Part shown: piece after piece, positions 24,880-33,512 of the stretch
Layout: every line of letters begins with the position of its first letter
Numbering within the stretch: position 1 is the stretch's first letter
Assembly (NCBI GenBank): GCA_963717725.1
Contig: CAVQWS010000025.1
Location: 124,001 to 188,000 of the forward strand
Length of the DNA stretch: 64,000 nucleotides
DNA from: AC-32 sp963717725
GTDB lineage: Bacteria > Actinomycetota > Thermoleophilia > Gaiellales > Gaiellaceae
Direction: 5' to 3'
Position numbers and translations under genes: made by a program
The notes under the pieces: model-generated
Seen by the model: only the letters and a program-made list of their open reading frames with translations
Database searches by the model: none
Told to the model about the DNA's origin: nothing

Positions 24880-25320
24880 GTGAACGTCCTCGTCGTCCTG
24901 TTCGCGATCCTGGCGGGTGTCGCCGGTTCCGTCCAGGTCGCTGTCATGTCCAAGCTGGGCGACCGCGTCGGCGTCTTCGGCGCGCTTGCCTGGGCGACGA
25001 CCCTCGCCGCCTTCCTGGCGGTCGCGCTGATGCTCGTCGCGCGCCAGGGCTTCGGCGAGTTCAGCGCCGCCGCGCGTCAGCCGGTGTGGCTCTGGAGCGG
25101 CGCGCTGATGAGCATCATCATCGTGCTCGCGATCACCGTCGCCGGCTCGCGGATCGGCGTGATCGCGACCGTCTCGGTGCTGCTCGCCGGCCAGTTCGCC
25201 GCCGGAGCCGCGATCGACCGCTGGGGCTTGCTCGGCGCCGAGCGCGTCGGCATCGGCTGGTGGAAGATCGTCGGGATCCTCTTGCTCGGGATCGGCGCCG
25301 GGCTGACGCTGAAGCGCTAG
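24880..25320 (+). CDS. DMT-family transporter (DUF606/YdcZ-like)
   Basis: 146 residues from a GTG. Five hydrophobic helices, with VLFAILAGVAGSVQVAVMSKLGDRVGVFGALAWATTL at the N-terminus and VSVLLAGQFAAGAAIDRWGLLG and ILLLGIGAGLTLKR at the C-terminus. This is the half-size five-helix drug/metabolite transporter type, which works as a dimer. Substrate unknown. A second DMT transporter of ten helices follows 28 bases later on the same strand. Confidence 0.85.
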   Translation: MNVLVVLFAILAGVAGSVQVAVMSKLGDRVGVFGALAWATTLAAFLAVALMLVARQGFGEFSAAARQPVWLWSGALMSIIIVLAITVAGSRIGVIATVSVLLAGQFAAGAAIDRWGLLGAERVGIGWWKIVGILLLGIGAGLTLKR

Positions 25321-25347
25321 CGGACGTTTCGCGGGCTTCGCCGCGTT

Positions 25348-26295
25348 GTGCAAGGCGTGAGCCACCGTGCCCAGGTCTGGGTCGCCCTCTGGATCGTCTA
25401 CATCGTCTGGGGCTCGACCTACCTCGGGATCGAGCTCGCCGGCGAGACGATCCCCGCGATCTTCGGCGCAGGCGTGCGCTTCACGATCGTCGGCCTGATC
25501 GTCTTCGCGCTCGTCGTCTGGCGACGCGGGCCGAGTGCCCTGAAGGTGCGCCGGGCCGAGCTCGCATCGGCGGCGCTGATCGGGCTGCTGCTGCCCGGCG
25601 CCAACTCGATTCTCTTCATCACCGAGCAGAAGGTGCCGATCGGGCTGACCTCGCTGATCATCGCCTCGGTGCCGCTCTGGGTGCTGCTGTTTCGCCTGGC
25701 GGCCGGCGAGCGGCCGGACCGCATCGCCACGCTCGGCCTGCTCGTGGGCTTCGCGGGCATCGCTGTGCTCGTCCGGCCCGGTGGCGGCTCCGGGCCGCTC
25801 GGGTACCTCTTGCTGACGGTGCTCGCCGCGATCGCGTGGGCTCTGGGCACGTTCATCTCGCCGCGGATCGCCGTCCCGCGCGACGCGTTCGTGGCGACGG
25901 GGTACGAGACGCTGATCGGTGGGCTGGTGCTGACGACGATCGGCCTCGCGACCACGTCGCCGTCGGACCTCGACCCGTCCGGCTGGTCGACGCGCTCGAT
26001 CCTCGGGCTCGTCTATCTGATCCTCGCCGGCTCGGTCGTCGGCTATACGGCCTACGCCTGGCTGCTCGGCAATGCGCCGGTCGGGCTGGTCTCGACCTAC
26101 GCGTACGTGAACCCGGTAGTCGCGATCGCGCTCGGCGTGATCGTGCTCGACGAGACCATCACTGCCCGCGTCATCGCCGGCGCGGTGCTGGTCCTGATTG
26201 CTGTTGCGATCGTCGTGCGCCGCGAGTCAGAGCCCGGCGAGGTCGTCGGGTCGGACGGGCACGCGGTTGAGCTCGCGCCCGCTCGCCGCTCGTAG
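25348..26295 (+). CDS. EamA-family (DMT) transporter
   Basis: About 315 residues (alternative GTG at 25357). Two EamA domains of five helices each: VALWIVYIVWGSTYLGIELAGETIP, the PGANSILFITEQKVPIGLTSLI motif, and the repeat IVGYTAYAWLLGNAPVGLVSTYAYVNPVVAIALGVIVLDE. Such proteins export amino acids or metabolites. The last 23 residues lie outside the fold and overlap 69 bases of the xanthine dehydrogenase gene on the other strand. Confidence 0.88.
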   Translation: MQGVSHRAQVWVALWIVYIVWGSTYLGIELAGETIPAIFGAGVRFTIVGLIVFALVVWRRGPSALKVRRAELASAALIGLLLPGANSILFITEQKVPIGLTSLIIASVPLWVLLFRLAAGERPDRIATLGLLVGFAGIAVLVRPGGGSGPLGYLLLTVLAAIAWALGTFISPRIAVPRDAFVATGYETLIGGLVLTTIGLATTSPSDLDPSGWSTRSILGLVYLILAGSVVGYTAYAWLLGNAPVGLVSTYAYVNPVVAIALGVIVLDETITARVIAGAVLVLIAVAIVVRRESEPGEVVGSDGHAVELAPARRS

Positions 26296-28452
26296 CGCCG
26301 AGACGACCGCAGCCGTCGAGACGACCGTCGGCGGCTCGCCGACGCCCTTCGCCCCGTAGGGCGCATCGGGCTCCGGATCCTCGACCAGCTCGGCGTCGAT
26401 CACCGGCATGTCGAGCGTCGTCGGGATCAGGTAGTCGGTGAAGCTTGCGTTCGTGATCAGGCCGTCGCGCGTCTGGATCTCCTCCATCAGCGCGAGGCCG
26501 AGGCCCTGGGCGGTACCACCCTCGATCTGGCCGTGAACGGCCTGCGGGTTGATCGCCTTGCCGACGTCCTGCGCGGCGCCGATCCAGGCTACGCGCGAGA
26601 GGCCGAGCTCGACGTCGACCTCTGCCACGACCCGCATCGCCGCGCAGATGTAGGCCACGTGAACGCGGTCGCCCTTCACCTGGCCGGTCTCGGGATCGAG
26701 CGGGAAGGTGCGCGTGTGGTGGTAGGTGCGCTCGAGGTCGACCTCCTTGCCGGTCGCGCGAAACTCCTCGAGCGCGCCCTGGCAGGCGAGCCGCACCGCG
26801 CCCGCGGCCATCCACGTCAGCCGCGACGCCGACGCCGAGCCGGCCGAGCCGACGCCGTCGGTCGAGCCCGGTGCGAGCACGACGGCATCCGTGCCGAGCT
26901 CGGTGCGCGCGACCTGCAGGATCACGTTCGCCACGCCCTGGCCGACCTCGGCCGCCGCGCAGTGCACCTCGGCGGCGAGCTGCTCGTCCGCGCCGACCCA
27001 GAGGCGAACGCGCGCCGAGCACGTGTCGTCGAAGCCCTCCGAGTAGCACACGTTCTTGAAGCCGACCGCGAAGCCGACCCCGCGCTGGACGCCCTGCCCG
27101 CGGGTCGTGTTGCCCGCGCCGCCCGGCAGGCGGATCGGGTCGCGCGGCAGCTCCTCGGCCTCCGGCACCGGCAGGGCGGCGGCGCGCTTGATCACCTCGG
27201 CCACCGGCAGCGAGCCGGTCACCTGCTGCCCGGTCGGGAGCGTGTCGCCCGGCCCGAGCGCGTTCAGCAACCGCAGCTCGACCGGGTCGATCTCGAGCGC
27301 GGCCGCGAGCTTGTCCATCTGGGCCTCGTGCGCGAAGCAGCCCTGGACGGCGCCGAAGCCGCGCATCGCGCCGCAGGGCGGGTTGTTCGAGTAGACACAG
27401 GTCGACTCGATCAGCGCGTTCTCGACCTTGTAGGGGCCGACCGCGAAGGCGGCCGCGTTCGAGCAGACCGCCGCGCTCGACGAGGCGTAGGCGCCGCCGT
27501 CGAGCAGGATCCGCGCGCGGACGTTGACGAGCTTGCCGTCGCGGGTCGCGCGGTGCTCCATCCAGATCTTGGCCGGGTGCCGGTGGACGTGGCCGACGAA
27601 CGACTCCTCGCGCGAGTAGACGATCTTCACCGGCCGGTCGGTGTGCAGCGCCAGCATCGCGCCGTGCACCTGCATCGAGAGGTCCTCGCGCCCGCCGAAG
27701 GCGCCGCCGACCCCGGCCAGGTGGATCCGCACCTGCTCCTTCTCGAGGCCCAGGCAGGGCGCGACCTGGTCGCGGTCGACGTGCAGCCACTGCGTCGCCA
27801 CGTAGACGTCGACGCCGCCCTCGCCGTCGGGCACCGCGAGCCCGGACTCCGGCCCGAGGAACGCCTGGTCCTGAATCCCGAGCTCGTAGACGCCCTCGAC
27901 GCTGACCTCGCCGGCGGCCTCCGAGTCGCCGTGGCGGATCACGATCGAGCGCAAGACGTTCGGGCGCGGGTCGTCGCGGAAGCCATGGCCGGCGGTCGGG
28001 TTCTCGTCGTGAATCGGCGGCTGCTCCACGGCGCGCTCCATGTCGGTCACCGGCTCGAGCGGCTCGTACTCGACCCGCACCTTCTCGGCCGCCCGCCGCG
28101 CCTGCTCGGGGTGCTCGGCGGCGACGAGGGCGACCGGCTCGCCGAAGTAGCGCACCTTGTCGATCGCGAGCACCGGCTGGTCCGGGAACTCGAGCCCGTA
28201 GGTCTTCGCGCCCGGGACGTCGGCGTGCGTGAGCACGGCGTGAACCCCGGCCATCGCCAGCGCCTCGGAGATGTCCACCTCGAGGATCCGCGCGTGCGCG
28301 TGCGGGCTGCGGACGGTGTGGCCCCAGAGCATCCCGGCCGCGAACAGGTCGCTCGCGTAGGCGAACTCGCCGGTCACCTTCGGGATAGCGTCGACGCGCT
28401 TGACGACCTCGCCGACGCGGCCGAGCTCGAGTTTGCGGGCGGTCGTGCTCAT
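26227..28452 (-). CDS. Xanthine dehydrogenase, molybdopterin-binding subunit
   Basis: 741 residues from the ATG at 28452. Aldehyde oxidase/xanthine dehydrogenase hammerhead domain (KVTGEFAYASDLFAAGMLWG) then the Mo-binding domain. Conserved motifs are VGGAFGGRED, CGAMRGFGAVQGCFAHE, EVGQGVANVILQVA and the active-site glutamate region GAKGVGEPP. Together with the FAD and 2Fe-2S subunits encoded upstream it oxidises hypoxanthine and xanthine to urate. Position directly beside adenine deaminase, uraH, uraD and puuD supports xanthine as substrate. It overlaps the 2Fe-2S gene by four bases. Confidence 0.92.
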   Translation of the reverse strand: MSTTARKLELGRVGEVVKRVDAIPKVTGEFAYASDLFAAGMLWGHTVRSPHAHARILEVDISEALAMAGVHAVLTHADVPGAKTYGLEFPDQPVLAIDKVRYFGEPVALVAAEHPEQARRAAEKVRVEYEPLEPVTDMERAVEQPPIHDENPTAGHGFRDDPRPNVLRSIVIRHGDSEAAGEVSVEGVYELGIQDQAFLGPESGLAVPDGEGGVDVYVATQWLHVDRDQVAPCLGLEKEQVRIHLAGVGGAFGGREDLSMQVHGAMLALHTDRPVKIVYSREESFVGHVHRHPAKIWMEHRATRDGKLVNVRARILLDGGAYASSSAAVCSNAAAFAVGPYKVENALIESTCVYSNNPPCGAMRGFGAVQGCFAHEAQMDKLAAALEIDPVELRLLNALGPGDTLPTGQQVTGSLPVAEVIKRAAALPVPEAEELPRDPIRLPGGAGNTTRGQGVQRGVGFAVGFKNVCYSEGFDDTCSARVRLWVGADEQLAAEVHCAAAEVGQGVANVILQVARTELGTDAVVLAPGSTDGVGSAGSASASRLTWMAAGAVRLACQGALEEFRATGKEVDLERTYHHTRTFPLDPETGQVKGDRVHVAYICAAMRVVAEVDVELGLSRVAWIGAAQDVGKAINPQAVHGQIEGGTAQGLGLALMEEIQTRDGLITNASFTDYLIPTTLDMPVIDAELVEDPEPDAPYGAKGVGEPPTVVSTAAVVSALRAASGRELNRVPVRPDDLAGL

Positions 28453-28904
28453 CGCTCGGCCGCCAGCCTGACGGCGTCGAAGATCTTCGCGTAGCCGGTG
28501 CAGCGGCAGAGGTTGCCCGAAAGCGCCTCGCGAATCTCGTCGTCGCTCGGGGCCGCGTTGCGGGCGAGCAGGTCGGCCGTAGCGACGATCAGGCCCGGCG
28601 TGCAGAAGCCGCACTGCACCGCGCCGGTCTCGCTGAAGGCCTGCTGCACCGGATGGAGCTCCTCCGCGCGGCCGAGCCCTTCGACGGTGACGACCTGATG
28701 GCCGTCCGCCTGGGCCGCGAGAACGAGGCACGCGCACACGAGCGTGCCGTCGAGCAGCACCGAGCACGAGCCGCACTCGCCCTGCTCGCACGCGTTCTTC
28801 GAGCCGGGCAGGCCGAGCCGCTCGCGCAGGGCGAAGAGCAGGCTCTCGCCTTCCCAGATCTCGGTCTCCTGCTGCTCGCCGTTGACGTTGAGCTCGATTC
28901 TCAT
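28449..28904 (-). CDS. Xanthine dehydrogenase, 2Fe-2S subunit
   Basis: 151 residues from the ATG at 28904. The plant-type ferredoxin motif is ACEQGECGSCSVLLDGTLVCAC. The second cluster domain has QCGFCTPGLIVA and LSGNLCRCTGYAKIFDAV. It passes electrons from the molybdenum site to FAD. Its stop overlaps the start of the molybdopterin subunit. Confidence 0.93.
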   Translation of the reverse strand: MRIELNVNGEQQETEIWEGESLLFALRERLGLPGSKNACEQGECGSCSVLLDGTLVCACLVLAAQADGHQVVTVEGLGRAEELHPVQQAFSETGAVQCGFCTPGLIVATADLLARNAAPSDDEIREALSGNLCRCTGYAKIFDAVRLAAER

Positions 28905-28982
28905 GCACACGTCCTCTGACCGACAACGTGTCGACCGGTCATTGCAGACGGACGCCCAGCAAAGCTCGCGCGTCCTGATGTC

Positions 28983-29000
28983 GACATCGCAAGCGATGTC
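28983..29000. repeat. Hairpin between FAD and 2Fe-2S genes of xanthine dehydrogenase
   Basis: GACATCGC and GCGATGTC pair with an AA loop directly after the FAD-subunit stop codon at 29001. There is no U-tract, so it could tune RNA stability between the genes rather than end transcription. The adjoining ATGTCGACAT (28978-28987) is a second small palindrome. Confidence 0.45.
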
Positions 29001-29780
29001 TCACGCGAGGCTCCGTTCCAGCGCGCGCTCGGTGAGGACGCGCAGCGCGTGCCGGCGGTAGCGGGCGGTGCCGCGCACGTCGTCGATCGGGCTCGCGGCC
29101 TCGGCCACCTGCTCCGGGAAGGTGTCGCGCTCTTCGACCGGCGCCGTGACGAGGCCCGGCACCGGGCCGGCCGAGCCGTACGAGGCGCGCAGCTCGTCGC
29201 CGTCAACGACCAAAGCGAGCGAGACCACCGCGATCACCATCGCGTTGCGCGGCCCGACCTTCATGAACGTCTGCCTCGGGCCGGGCACAGGGATCCGGAC
29301 GGCGACGATCAGCTCGTCCTGGTCGAGCGCGTTCTGCTTCACGCCGACCAGGAACTCCTGCAGCGGCACGGTGCGCAAGCCACGCGTCGAGGCGAGCTCG
29401 ACCTCGGCGCCGTAGACGAGCAGCGGCGGCAGCGCGTCGCCCGCGGGCGAGGCCGTGCCGAGGTTGCCGCCGATCGTGCCGCGGTTGCGGATCTGCGGCC
29501 CGCCGACCGTGCGCGAGGCCTCGGCCAGCGCGAGCAGCGGCTCGGCGAGGCCCATCGCCTCGGTGTAGGTCAGCCCGGACCCGAGCCGCAGCGTCCCGTT
29601 CTCGCGCGAATGGCCGCGCAGCTCGGGCACCTCGTTCAGGTTCAGCAGCGCCGGCGGCCGGGCGCGGTCGAAGTTGAGCTCGACCATCACGTCGGTGCCG
29701 CCCTGAATCGGCAGCGCATCCGGCCGCTCGGCCTTCAGCGCCAGTGCCTCCTCCAGCCTGCGTGGAGTGAGAACGTCCAC
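29001..29780 (-). CDS. Xanthine dehydrogenase, FAD-binding subunit
   Basis: 259 residues from a GTG at 29780. The FAD-binding domain (CoxM/XdhB type) shows LPIQGGTDVMVELNF, the ribityl-contact motif GGPQIRNRGTIGGNLGTASPAGD and LRRVTERAL-type C-terminus. First gene of the three-subunit xanthine dehydrogenase operon. Divergent from adenine deaminase with only 36 bases between starts, so both purine operons share a compact control region. Confidence 0.92.
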   Translation of the reverse strand: MDVLTPRRLEEALALKAERPDALPIQGGTDVMVELNFDRARPPALLNLNEVPELRGHSRENGTLRLGSGLTYTEAMGLAEPLLALAEASRTVGGPQIRNRGTIGGNLGTASPAGDALPPLLVYGAEVELASTRGLRTVPLQEFLVGVKQNALDQDELIVAVRIPVPGPRQTFMKVGPRNAMVIAVVSLALVVDGDELRASYGSAGPVPGLVTAPVEERDTFPEQVAEAASPIDDVRGTARYRRHALRVLTERALERSLA

Positions 29781-29816
29781 TACGGCAAATCTACTTCGAC
29801 CCAGTAAGTTCCATCC

Positions 29817-31502
29817 ATGCCAGACCTCGCACGACGGCTCGCCGTGGCCCGCAGCGACGAGCCCGCCGAGCTCGTCGTTCGCGGCGGGCGCGTGTTCTCG
29901 GCCTTCACGCGCGAGTGGCTGGAGGCGGACGTCGCGGTCGTCGACGGCTACGTCGCGGGCATCGGCGACTACGACGGCGACGAGGTGCTCGACGCGACAG
30001 GCCGCTACGTCGTCCCCGGCTTCGTCGACGCCCACATGCACCTCGAGTCCACGAAGCTGCTCGTCGACGAGTTCGCTCGGCTGGTGCTGCCGCTCGGCAC
30101 GACCACCGTCGTCGCCGATCCGCACGAGATCGCCAACGTGCTCGGGACCGACGGCGTGCACTGGCTGCTGGACGTCTGCGGCGACCTGCCGCTGGACGTG
30201 TTCTTCATGGCGTCGTCCTGTGTGCCTGCCTCGGTGTTCGAGTCGCCGCGGCGGCCGCTCTCGCCCGGCGACCTCGAAGGCCTGCTCCGCCGCCGCCGCG
30301 TGATCGGGCTCGCCGAGATGATGAACTTCCCCGGCGTCGTCTCCGGCGACGAGCACGAGCTGGCCAAGCTGCGGCTGCCGGGCGCCGAGCACGTCGACGG
30401 CCACGCGCCGGGCGTGCTCGGCAAGACGCTGAACGCCTACGCCGCGGCCGGGATCTACTCCGACCACGAGGCCTCCACGCCCGAAGAGGGCCGCGAGCGG
30501 CTGCGGGCCGGGATGTGGCTCCTGATCCGCGAGGCCTCGGCGGCGCGGAACCTGCAGGCGCTGCTGCCGCTCGTGCAGGAGCTCGGCACCGAGCGGATCG
30601 CCTTCTGCACGGACGACCGCGAGCCCGAGCACATCGCCGAGGACGGGCACATCAACTCGATGGTGCGCGACGCGGTCGCGGCCGGGATCACGCCGGAGGA
30701 TGCGCTCGTGCTAGCGACGCTGAACCCGGCGACCTGGCACGGCCTGCGCCACCTCGGCGCGATCGCGCCCGGCTACCAGGCCGACCTGTTGCTGCTCCCG
30801 GACCTCGAGTCGTTCGTGCCCGAGACGGTGCTCAAGCGCGGCCGCCCGGTGGGCGAGATCGAGCGACCGGACGTGCCGGAGTGGGTCAAGCACACCGTCC
30901 GCGTCCGCCATGTCGCCGCGCGCGACTTCACCATTCCCTGGGAGCGCGGGCCGGCACGCGTGATCGGGGTGATCCCTGACCAGATCGTGACCGAGGGCCT
31001 GGTCGAGGAGCCGCTCGTCGAGGACGGCCATGCGGTCGCGGCAAACGGCCTGGCGAAGATCGCGGTGGTCGAGCGCCACCTCGGCACGGGCCGCATGGCC
31101 GTCGGGCTCGTGCGCGGGTTCGATCTCCGGTCGGGAGCGCTCGCCTCGACCTTCGCCCACGACGCGCACAACATCGTCGTCGTCGGGATGGAGGACCAGG
31201 ACATGGCCCGCGCGATCGGGCGCCTGACCGAGATCGGCGGCGGCGTGGTAGTCGTCGAGGACCGCGGCGTGCGCGCCGAGCTGGCACTGCCGGTCGCGGG
31301 CCTGATCTCGGAGGCCCCGCTCGACGAGGTGGTCGCGGCGAGCCGCGGCTGCATCGAGGCCGCGGCGAAGCTCGGCTGCACGCTCCCCTCGCCGTTCCAG
31401 ACGATGTCCTTCCTCGCGCTCTCCGTGATCCCGTCGCTGAAGATCACCGACCGCGGGCTCGTGGACGTCGACCGCTTCGAGCTGGTGCCGCTACAAGCGT
31501 GA
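29817..31502 (+). CDS. ade: Adenine deaminase
   Basis: 561 residues. Amidohydrolase metal motif YVVPGFVDAHMHLEST at about residue 65, ADPHEIANVLG, FCTDDREPEHIAEDGHINSM and the C-terminal AdeC domain ending in PSLKITDRGLVDVD. Converts adenine to hypoxanthine and ammonia. Length is family-typical. It leads the plus-strand purine operon and overlaps the next gene through GTGA. Confidence 0.95.
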   Translation: MPDLARRLAVARSDEPAELVVRGGRVFSAFTREWLEADVAVVDGYVAGIGDYDGDEVLDATGRYVVPGFVDAHMHLESTKLLVDEFARLVLPLGTTTVVADPHEIANVLGTDGVHWLLDVCGDLPLDVFFMASSCVPASVFESPRRPLSPGDLEGLLRRRRVIGLAEMMNFPGVVSGDEHELAKLRLPGAEHVDGHAPGVLGKTLNAYAAAGIYSDHEASTPEEGRERLRAGMWLLIREASAARNLQALLPLVQELGTERIAFCTDDREPEHIAEDGHINSMVRDAVAAGITPEDALVLATLNPATWHGLRHLGAIAPGYQADLLLLPDLESFVPETVLKRGRPVGEIERPDVPEWVKHTVRVRHVAARDFTIPWERGPARVIGVIPDQIVTEGLVEEPLVEDGHAVAANGLAKIAVVERHLGTGRMAVGLVRGFDLRSGALASTFAHDAHNIVVVGMEDQDMARAIGRLTEIGGGVVVVEDRGVRAELALPVAGLISEAPLDEVVAASRGCIEAAAKLGCTLPSPFQTMSFLALSVIPSLKITDRGLVDVDRFELVPLQA

Positions 31503-32809
31503 AGCGGCTCTTCAAGAACGGCTACGTCGTCGTGATGGACGACGCGGGCACCGAGCACGAAGACGGCTGGGTGCTGGTCGAGGATGGACTGGTCGTCTCG
31601 ACGGGCAGCGGCTCGGAGCCCGAGGCGGACGAGCGGGTCGACCTCGCCGGCGCGGTCGTCACACCCGGCCTCGTCAACACGCATCACCACCTGTACCAGA
31701 CGCTCACGCGCGCGCGGGCGCAGGAGGCCGACCTCTTCACGTGGCTGAAGACGCTCTATCCGGTCTGGGCGCGACTCGACGAAGAGAGCGAACACGCCGC
31801 CGCCCGTACCGGCCTGGCCGAGCTCGCGCTCTCGGGCTGCACGACGGTCTTCGACCACCACTACGTCTTCCCACGCGGAGCGGGCGACCTGATCGAGGCC
31901 GAGATGAGCGCGGCGCGCGAGCTCGGCGTGCGGCTCGTGCCCTCGCGCGGCTCGATGGACCTCGGCGAGTCGGACGGCGGGCTGCCGCCGGACTCGCTCG
32001 TCGAGGACGCTGACGAGATCCTGGCCGAGACCGAGCGCCTGGCCGCGCGCTATCCGGAGCTCGTGGTCGCGCCGTGCTCGCCCTTCTCCGCCACCGGCGA
32101 CCTGATGCGGCAGTCGGCCGAGCTGGCACGGAAACTCGGGCTGACGCTGCACACGCACCTGGCCGAGACGGTCGAGGAGGAGGCGTACTGCAAGGAGCTC
32201 TACGGCTGCCGGCCCGTCGAGTACCTCGAGCAGCTCGGCTGGCTGGACGGCGACGTCTGGTGCGCGCACTGCGTCCATCTCTCCGACGCCGACATCGCGC
32301 GCTTCGGCGAGACGGGCACGGGCGTCGCGCACTGTCCCTCGTCGAACCTGCGGCTCGGGGCGGGCGTGGCGCCGGTGCGGGCGCTGCTCGACGCCCGCGT
32401 GCGCGTCGGGCTGGGCGTGGACGGCTCTGCTTCGAACGAGCGCGGCGACCTCTTCCTTGAGGTCAAGCAGGCGCTGCTGGTCGCGCGCGGCCGCGGCGGC
32501 CCTGATGCGCTCACTGCCCGCGAGGCCCTGCGGCTCGGCACGCGCGGCAGCGCGGTGGTGCTGAAGCGCGACGACCTCGGCTCGCTGGAGGCGGGCAAGA
32601 GCGCCGACCTCGCCGTCTGGCGGACCGACGGGCTCGAGCTCGGCGGCGCCGATGATCCGGTCGCCGGCCTCGTGCTCAGCGGGCCGCATCGCGTCGAGCG
32701 GCTGGTGGTTGCGGGCGAGGACGTCGTCAGCGAAGGCCGGCTCGTGCGGGCCGACGAAGCCGAGATCGCGCAGGAGCACCGGCGCGTGGCGGAGAAGTTC
32801 TCGGGATGA
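31499..32809 (+). CDS. 8-oxoguanine deaminase-like amidohydrolase
   Basis: 436 residues from a GTG. Metal ligands are in LVNTHHHLYQTLTRA, THLAETVEEEAYC and LGVDGSASNERGDL. DVWCAHCVHLSDADI and AHCPSSNLRLGAG belong to the 8-oxoguanine/cytosine-deaminase-like group. Would deaminate 8-oxoguanine to urate or guanine-like compounds, feeding the urate enzymes next to it. Specificity against isocytosine or guanine cannot be fixed from sequence. Confidence 0.88.
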   Translation: MKRLFKNGYVVVMDDAGTEHEDGWVLVEDGLVVSTGSGSEPEADERVDLAGAVVTPGLVNTHHHLYQTLTRARAQEADLFTWLKTLYPVWARLDEESEHAAARTGLAELALSGCTTVFDHHYVFPRGAGDLIEAEMSAARELGVRLVPSRGSMDLGESDGGLPPDSLVEDADEILAETERLAARYPELVVAPCSPFSATGDLMRQSAELARKLGLTLHTHLAETVEEEAYCKELYGCRPVEYLEQLGWLDGDVWCAHCVHLSDADIARFGETGTGVAHCPSSNLRLGAGVAPVRALLDARVRVGLGVDGSASNERGDLFLEVKQALLVARGRGGPDALTAREALRLGTRGSAVVLKRDDLGSLEAGKSADLAVWRTDGLELGGADDPVAGLVLSGPHRVERLVVAGEDVVSEGRLVRADEAEIAQEHRRVAEKFSG

Positions 32810-33096
32810 GCGTCTCGCTCTCGACGCATGTCCTCGACACCGAGCGCGGCCGGCCCGGCAGCGGCGTGCGCGTCGAGCTGCGCAGCGGCGACGAGCTCGT
32901 GGCGAGCGCCGAGACCGACGCCGACGGGCGCGCCCGGCTCGCCGAGGAGCTCGAGCCCGGCCGCTACCGGCTCGCCTTCGAGCCGCCCTCGCCGTACTTC
33001 CGGCGCGTCGAGCTCGAGCTGGAGCTCGAGGACGGCCACCACCACGTGCCCCTGCTCGTGTCCTCGTTCGGATGCGTGAGCTACCGCGGCAGCTGA
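32806..33096 (+). CDS. uraH: 5-hydroxyisourate hydrolase (transthyretin-like)
   Basis: 96 residues. Family hallmarks are the N-terminal LSTHVLDTERGRPGSGVRVEL, the internal RYRLAFEPPSPYFRRVELEL, HHHVPLLVSSFGCVSYRGS and the C-terminal YRGS tetrapeptide. Opens 5-hydroxyisourate to OHCU. It overlaps the previous gene by four bases and uraD by 25 bases. Confidence 0.95.
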   Translation: MSVSLSTHVLDTERGRPGSGVRVELRSGDELVASAETDADGRARLAEELEPGRYRLAFEPPSPYFRRVELELELEDGHHHVPLLVSSFGCVSYRGS

Positions 33097-33512
33097 GCGT
33101 CGAGGAGCTCGCGGAGCTCTTCGAGGGACGCACGCAACTCGTCGAGCTGCTGGCGACGCGTGAGGATCCGCTCGGATCCGCCGACGACGCGATCGCCGAG
33201 TTGGAGGAGGCGGAAAAGCTCGAGGCGCTAAACGCACACCCGGCGATCGGGGCGCGAGCGGGCCTGTCGGAGCGCTCGGCCGCCGAGCAGGGCGCCGACG
33301 CCGACCCGGTGATCCTGACCGAGCTCGCGTACCTGAACCAGGTCTACGAAGAGAAGTTCGGCTTCCGCTTCGTCGTCTTCGTGAACGGCCGGCCGAAGAC
33401 GGAGATCCTCGACGTCCTGCGCGGCCGGCTCGAGCGCACCCGCGAGGAAGAGCTGGAGACCGCCCTCGGCGAGCTGGTCGCGATCGCCCGCGACCGCTGG
33501 GAGCGCAGCTAG
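33072..33512 (+). CDS. uraD: OHCU decarboxylase
   Basis: 146 residues from the ATG at 33072, inside the uraH 3' end. The family motif FVNGRPKTEILDVLRGRLERTREEELETAL and the active-site region ALNAHPAIG are present, along with LNQVYEEKFGFRF. Converts OHCU to S-allantoin. A little shorter than the usual 160-170 residues but with the conserved catalytic His in NAHPAIG. Confidence 0.94.
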   Translation: MRELPRQLSVEELAELFEGRTQLVELLATREDPLGSADDAIAELEEAEKLEALNAHPAIGARAGLSERSAAEQGADADPVILTELAYLNQVYEEKFGFRFVVFVNGRPKTEILDVLRGRLERTREEELETALGELVAIARDRWERS

